Positions 14,049 through 15,854 of a DNA stretch of 15,854 nt are shown here, piece by piece (within the stretch, counting starts at the first letter, position 1; every line of letters starts with the position of its first letter). The stretch spans positions 1 to 15,854 of the forward strand of contig USQD01000015.1 in assembly GCA_900556795.1 (NCBI GenBank). Direction: 5' to 3'. This stretch comes from an uncultured Prevotella sp. (GTDB lineage: Bacteria; Bacteroidota; Bacteroidia; Bacteroidales; Bacteroidaceae). The translations under genes and the position numbers were made by a program. Under the pieces are notes generated by a model that was not told the DNA's origin, did not search any database, and saw only the letters and a list, made by a program, of their open reading frames with translations.

Positions 14049-14319
14049 GGCGCAGAGGGTAGGCCAAACTTCAAGTGTTTACACCTTGCCGGGTTATATT
14101 CTAGAGCGAGCGGTCGGAGCATTTGTAAATCTGTGGTACTCGCCCGCTGAATATTTCCTAACGCCAAGACGCAGAGGTGAAGCGGTCCCCGCGTCTTTCC
14201 AGCACCGGCAAAGATGCAGTGGTACAGCGTAGTCGTAGGGCATTACTGACTCCTACTACCCTTCGTTAGAGTGTTCCGAGGTAGCCTCCCCTATTCTCTT
14301 TATATCAATATTATCAAAG

Positions 14320-14343
14320 CAGGAAGACCGTCCGGTCTTCCTG
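14320..14343 (-). terminator. hairpin terminator after the exonuclease operon
   Basis: AGGAAGACCG (14321-14330) and CGGTCTTCCT (14333-14342) form a perfect 10-bp GC-rich stem, extended by a C-G pair, with a very small loop. On the minus strand it is followed by GCTTTGAT, a weak T-tract; on the plus strand by TCATTTT. It probably ends the minus-strand transcript of the exonuclease and 138-aa genes. Confidence 0.5.
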
Positions 14344-14460
14344 TCATTTTAACCGATGGCTCGGTTGTCTAATAAAATAAAGTCGGAATCGAAGTGTATA
14401 TCGTACCGAAGTTGCATGATGTCATGCAGAATATCTTTTATTTCTTCATATCTTCACGTT

Positions 14461-14877
14461 TTATAAATTCAAGAATGTTTCCAGGCGATAATGCCTGATT
14501 TTGCAGTTGCAGATGGTTTCCATACGGTGTACGATCATCTGCGAGAGACTTTCCATCGTGAGGAAATCGGTATCAAGACCGATGATCTGCACTTCCTGCC
14601 TCCAATAAATCTTGCCGTTCTTGCGGCGGCAACTGTGCGAAGGTGTGATGATCATATCTTCCACGCTGCCCGTCATCATCCTGCAAAGATACTCGCAGGT
14701 ATCTTTCAGCAGAGCAAAAGGCGCATAGAAGAGAAGGGTCGGAATATCATCCCTCAGTCCGCTCATCGTCTCGGTATAGGCGAAGCGATGCAGCATTCTG
14801 TATCGGGATAGGTTCCTATGCCTCTGCTGTATGCCAGTCCGGTTGGGGATATAGGGCAAATCAAATAACCTTGGCAT
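14461..14877 (-). CDS. hypothetical protein, 138 aa
   Basis: Frame from ATG at 14877 to TAA at 14461, overlapping the end of the exonuclease gene by 17 nt, so the two are probably translationally coupled. The N-terminal 45 residues are basic and Arg/Tyr/His-rich (RTGIQQRHRNLSRYRMLHRF). Then come a helical stretch (LLKDTCEYLCRMMTGSVED), a beta-like middle (KIYWRQEVQIIGLDTDFLT) and a helical C-terminus (SLSQMIVHRMETICNCKIRH). Cysteines at scattered positions give no clear zinc site. No family is recognised. Another minus frame is open under its last 55 codons, and the true C-terminus could lie there if an indel exists (see findings). Coupling to an exonuclease suggests a DNA-metabolism role, by position only. 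Confidence 0.68.
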   Translation of the reverse strand: MPRLFDLPYIPNRTGIQQRHRNLSRYRMLHRFAYTETMSGLRDDIPTLLFYAPFALLKDTCEYLCRMMTGSVEDMIITPSHSCRRKNGKIYWRQEVQIIGLDTDFLTMESLSQMIVHRMETICNCKIRHYRLETFLNL

Positions 14878-15547
14878 AGCCTTCTCTTATTTTCTTCATC
14901 ATCTGCCAGGTGGAGTAAATGCTTCGCTTGCAGTCGAAGAGCGGGTCATGTGCTACACCCTCGTCATCGGCGATGTCCTTATAGTCTGTAGTCAGGGCGT
15001 AAGCCTTGTCTAGGTCGAAACGTTCCTCGTTTGGCTCGGCTGCATCCCAGATGATTCTCGCAAGTTCAAGATAGAACGTGCGATGGTCTCTCAACTGGGT
15101 ATGCTTAATCTGGAACTTGATGCCCAGCTTGTAACAGATATATCTCAGAATAGCCGGATCGAAGTCGGTACCCTGTGCCCAAAGGCAGAGGTCTTCATCA
15201 CCGAGTTTCTTCTTGATATATTCTATCCATCCGAAGAGGTCGTTCACTACCACATCAATAGGCTGGCAGGGCGACTCGTCGCTATCGCTATCGAGCAAGG
15301 CGGCTTTTGCCTCGTCACTCTGTTTTGCCCACCAGTCTGCCGTGCTCTGGTCGAAGGTGAACCCATTCAGGAACATGCTTCGCAGATCAACGTGGGCAGA
15401 AAATGTGGAATTTCTCAAAACGCCGTCTCCTTCATCGAAGAAAGGCGACTCTTTACCGTAGCGCTTCCACGCCACCGCGCCGATACTCATTACGGCTGCG
15501 GTGGGAGAAAGCGAACAGGTTTCCAAATCAACAGTTACATCTATCAT
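14861..15547 (-). CDS. DEDDh-type 3'-5' exonuclease (DexA/RNase T-like), 228 aa
   Basis: Predicted metal-dependent 3'-5' exonuclease. The DEDDh residues are visible: D7 and E9 in VTVDLETCSLSPTAAVMSIG, an Asp in WAQGTDFDPAIL (D128 or D130), and H200 with D205 in AHDPLFDC (H-x4-D). The TAAVMSIGAVAW segment after motif I is typical of the phage DexA/Rv2179c-like group (Pfam's RNase T-like 3' exoribonuclease family, as I recall) rather than of polymerase epsilon proofreaders. It may proofread, degrade single-stranded DNA or trim RNA; substrate cannot be told from sequence. It starts 27 nt after repeat copy F and overlaps the 138-aa gene by 17 nt. The leader is A/T-rich, with no Shine-Dalgarno. 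Length is normal and no key residue is missing. Confidence 0.88.
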   Translation of the reverse strand: MIDVTVDLETCSLSPTAAVMSIGAVAWKRYGKESPFFDEGDGVLRNSTFSAHVDLRSMFLNGFTFDQSTADWWAKQSDEAKAALLDSDSDESPCQPIDVVVNDLFGWIEYIKKKLGDEDLCLWAQGTDFDPAILRYICYKLGIKFQIKHTQLRDHRTFYLELARIIWDAAEPNEERFDLDKAYALTTDYKDIADDEGVAHDPLFDCKRSIYSTWQMMKKIREGYAKVI

Positions 15548-15574
15548 TTGTAGTTATGAATTTTTAAATAGAAG

Positions 15575-15600
15575 ACCAGCGATAGAATCGCTGGGAACAG
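15575..15600 (-). repeat. dispersed hairpin repeat, copy F
   Basis: Perfect 8-bp stem CCAGCGAT-AGA-ATCGCTGG followed by GAACAG (consensus GAACGG). It lies between the stop of the partial gene at 15624 and the exonuclease start at 15547 (27 nt away). Confidence 0.9.
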
Positions 15601-15623
15601 AAGAGAGAGGGGTAAGGCTTTTT

Positions 15624-15783
15624 TTACCCTTTTACCCTTAAAAGCAGTAGCGCTTTAATTCCTTCCTGCTCCCATGGCTTCCAATCATCGGCGGTGAAAC
15701 GCTTGATGATTGTTGTACGGCTCATGCCCCGCGCTTCCATAAAGGCAAAGAAATTCATGCAGAGGCCGTTGTTAGCCTTCTTC
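15624..15783 (-). CDS. partial hypothetical protein (C-terminal 52 aa), possible helix-turn-helix
   Basis: A minus frame runs from the end of genuine sequence at 15783 to TAA at 15624-15626, giving 52 residues (ends KALLLLRVKG). The stretch FMEARGMSRTTIIKRFTADD resembles a helix-turn-helix (helix, turn at RGMS, second helix TTIIKRF), followed by WKPWEQEGIKALL. It could be the C-terminal part of a DNA-binding protein, but the fragment is short. Copy F of the hairpin repeat follows 23 nt after the stop, as after other genes here. The upstream end is cut by the adapter, so the true frame cannot be followed. Confidence 0.45.
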
Positions 15784-15841
15784 AGATCGGAAGAGCGTCG
15801 TGTAGGGAAAGAGTGTAGATCTCGGTGGTCGCCGTATCATT
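15784..15841. other. Illumina TruSeq adapter (artefact)
   Basis: The 58 bases starting AGATCGGAAGAGCGTCGTGT and ending GGTCGCCGTATCATT match the reverse complement of the Illumina TruSeq universal adapter as I know it. This is not biological DNA. Confidence 0.97.
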
Positions 15842-15854
15842 AAAAAAAAAAAAA
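15842..15854. other. poly-A after adapter (artefact)
   Basis: Thirteen A's follow directly after the end of the adapter, as is usual when sequencing cycles run past the end of the library fragment. Confidence 0.95.

Larger units (their letters stand above)
13960..14460. other. 501-bp gap: hairpin repeat, terminator, GC-rich structured stretch; possible origin or leader
   Basis: The longest non-coding stretch. From right to left on the minus strand: a short open frame (14417-14349; see findings), a strong hairpin (14320-14343), a fairly GC-rich stretch (14049-14280) with inverted repeats AAGACGC/GCGTCTT (14147-14178 region), GTAGG/CCTAC (around 14216-14237) and GCGAG/CTCGC (around 14106-14143), then repeat copy E and an A/T-rich 63-nt leader to the primase-helicase start. 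A near-match promoter box TACTCTTG at about 13965-13972 is too close to the start to be convincing. No tRNA or known RNA family could be fitted. The position before a replication gene fits a promoter-leader or replication origin, but nothing proves either. Confidence 0.45.

Noticed and set aside
14100..14150. tRNA-like arm (TTGTAAA as a possible GTA anticodon loop)
   Set aside because: The five flanking stem bases do not pair and no T-arm could be found on either strand.
13937..14167. 76-codon minus frame overlapping the primase-helicase start
   Set aside because: Runs through the hairpin repeat and the start of a well-supported gene; no leader and low-complexity sequence.
814..15600. CRISPR array as an explanation of the repeats
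   Set aside because: Copies are spaced hundreds to thousands of bases apart, with genes between; no regular spacers and no cas genes.
1..15783. Recoded stop codons, as in some Prevotella phages
   Set aside because: TAG and TAA both end genes at sensible places just before the next start; no gene needs read-through.

Overview
The window looks like part of a phage or large plasmid from a gut-type member of the Bacteroidota (Bacteroides/Prevotella group). The evidence is: near-exact TAnnTTTG promoter boxes, A-rich leaders with no Shine-Dalgarno in front of nearly every start, an IS4-family element of the kind common in that phylum, and tightly packed genes of unknown function beside a replication module. 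No structural, conjugation or integrase gene is visible, so phage and plasmid cannot be told apart here. Every gene except the transposase is on the minus strand. Real DNA ends at about 15783; the last 71 bases are Illumina adapter plus poly-A.

Layout in the direction of transcription (right to left): (1) the end of a partial gene, a DEDDh 3'-5' exonuclease and an overlapping unknown gene, closed by a hairpin terminator (15783-14320); (2) a 501-bp gap, then a 1226-aa zinc-finger/TOPRIM-like/SF3-type primase-helicase, a small Cys-rich protein, a DnaN-type sliding clamp and two unknown proteins (13959-7682); (3) an isolated 186-aa gene ending in a clear rho-independent terminator (7437-6822); (4) a Bacteroidota promoter at 6729-6736 that once stood about 38 nt in front of a small-gene operon but is now separated from it by a 1325-bp IS4-family element inserted exactly at the first start codon, with a 9-bp target duplication; (5) ten tightly spaced genes (5350-1), mostly unknown, including two Cys-rich small proteins (one with a membrane segment), a coiled-coil protein and a charged helical protein.

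Two layers of RNA structure are not explained by the genes. A 26-bp hairpin repeat occurs six times. Five copies lie between genes, 15-63 nt upstream of a start codon; the sixth is translated in frame inside the linker of the coiled-coil protein. Both arm substitutions among the copies become G-U pairs only in minus-strand RNA, so the element probably acts in the mRNA. A second, different two-stem structure (4689-4754) lies in the leader of the 160-aa gene and also pairs fully only in minus-strand RNA.

The replication genes suggest one machine: clamp, exonuclease, primase-helicase with an SSB-like C-terminal tip, and a 131-aa protein whose tail resembles a clamp-binding peptide. No DNA polymerase or clamp loader is in the window. 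Family assignments rest on motifs read by eye; no database search was possible.
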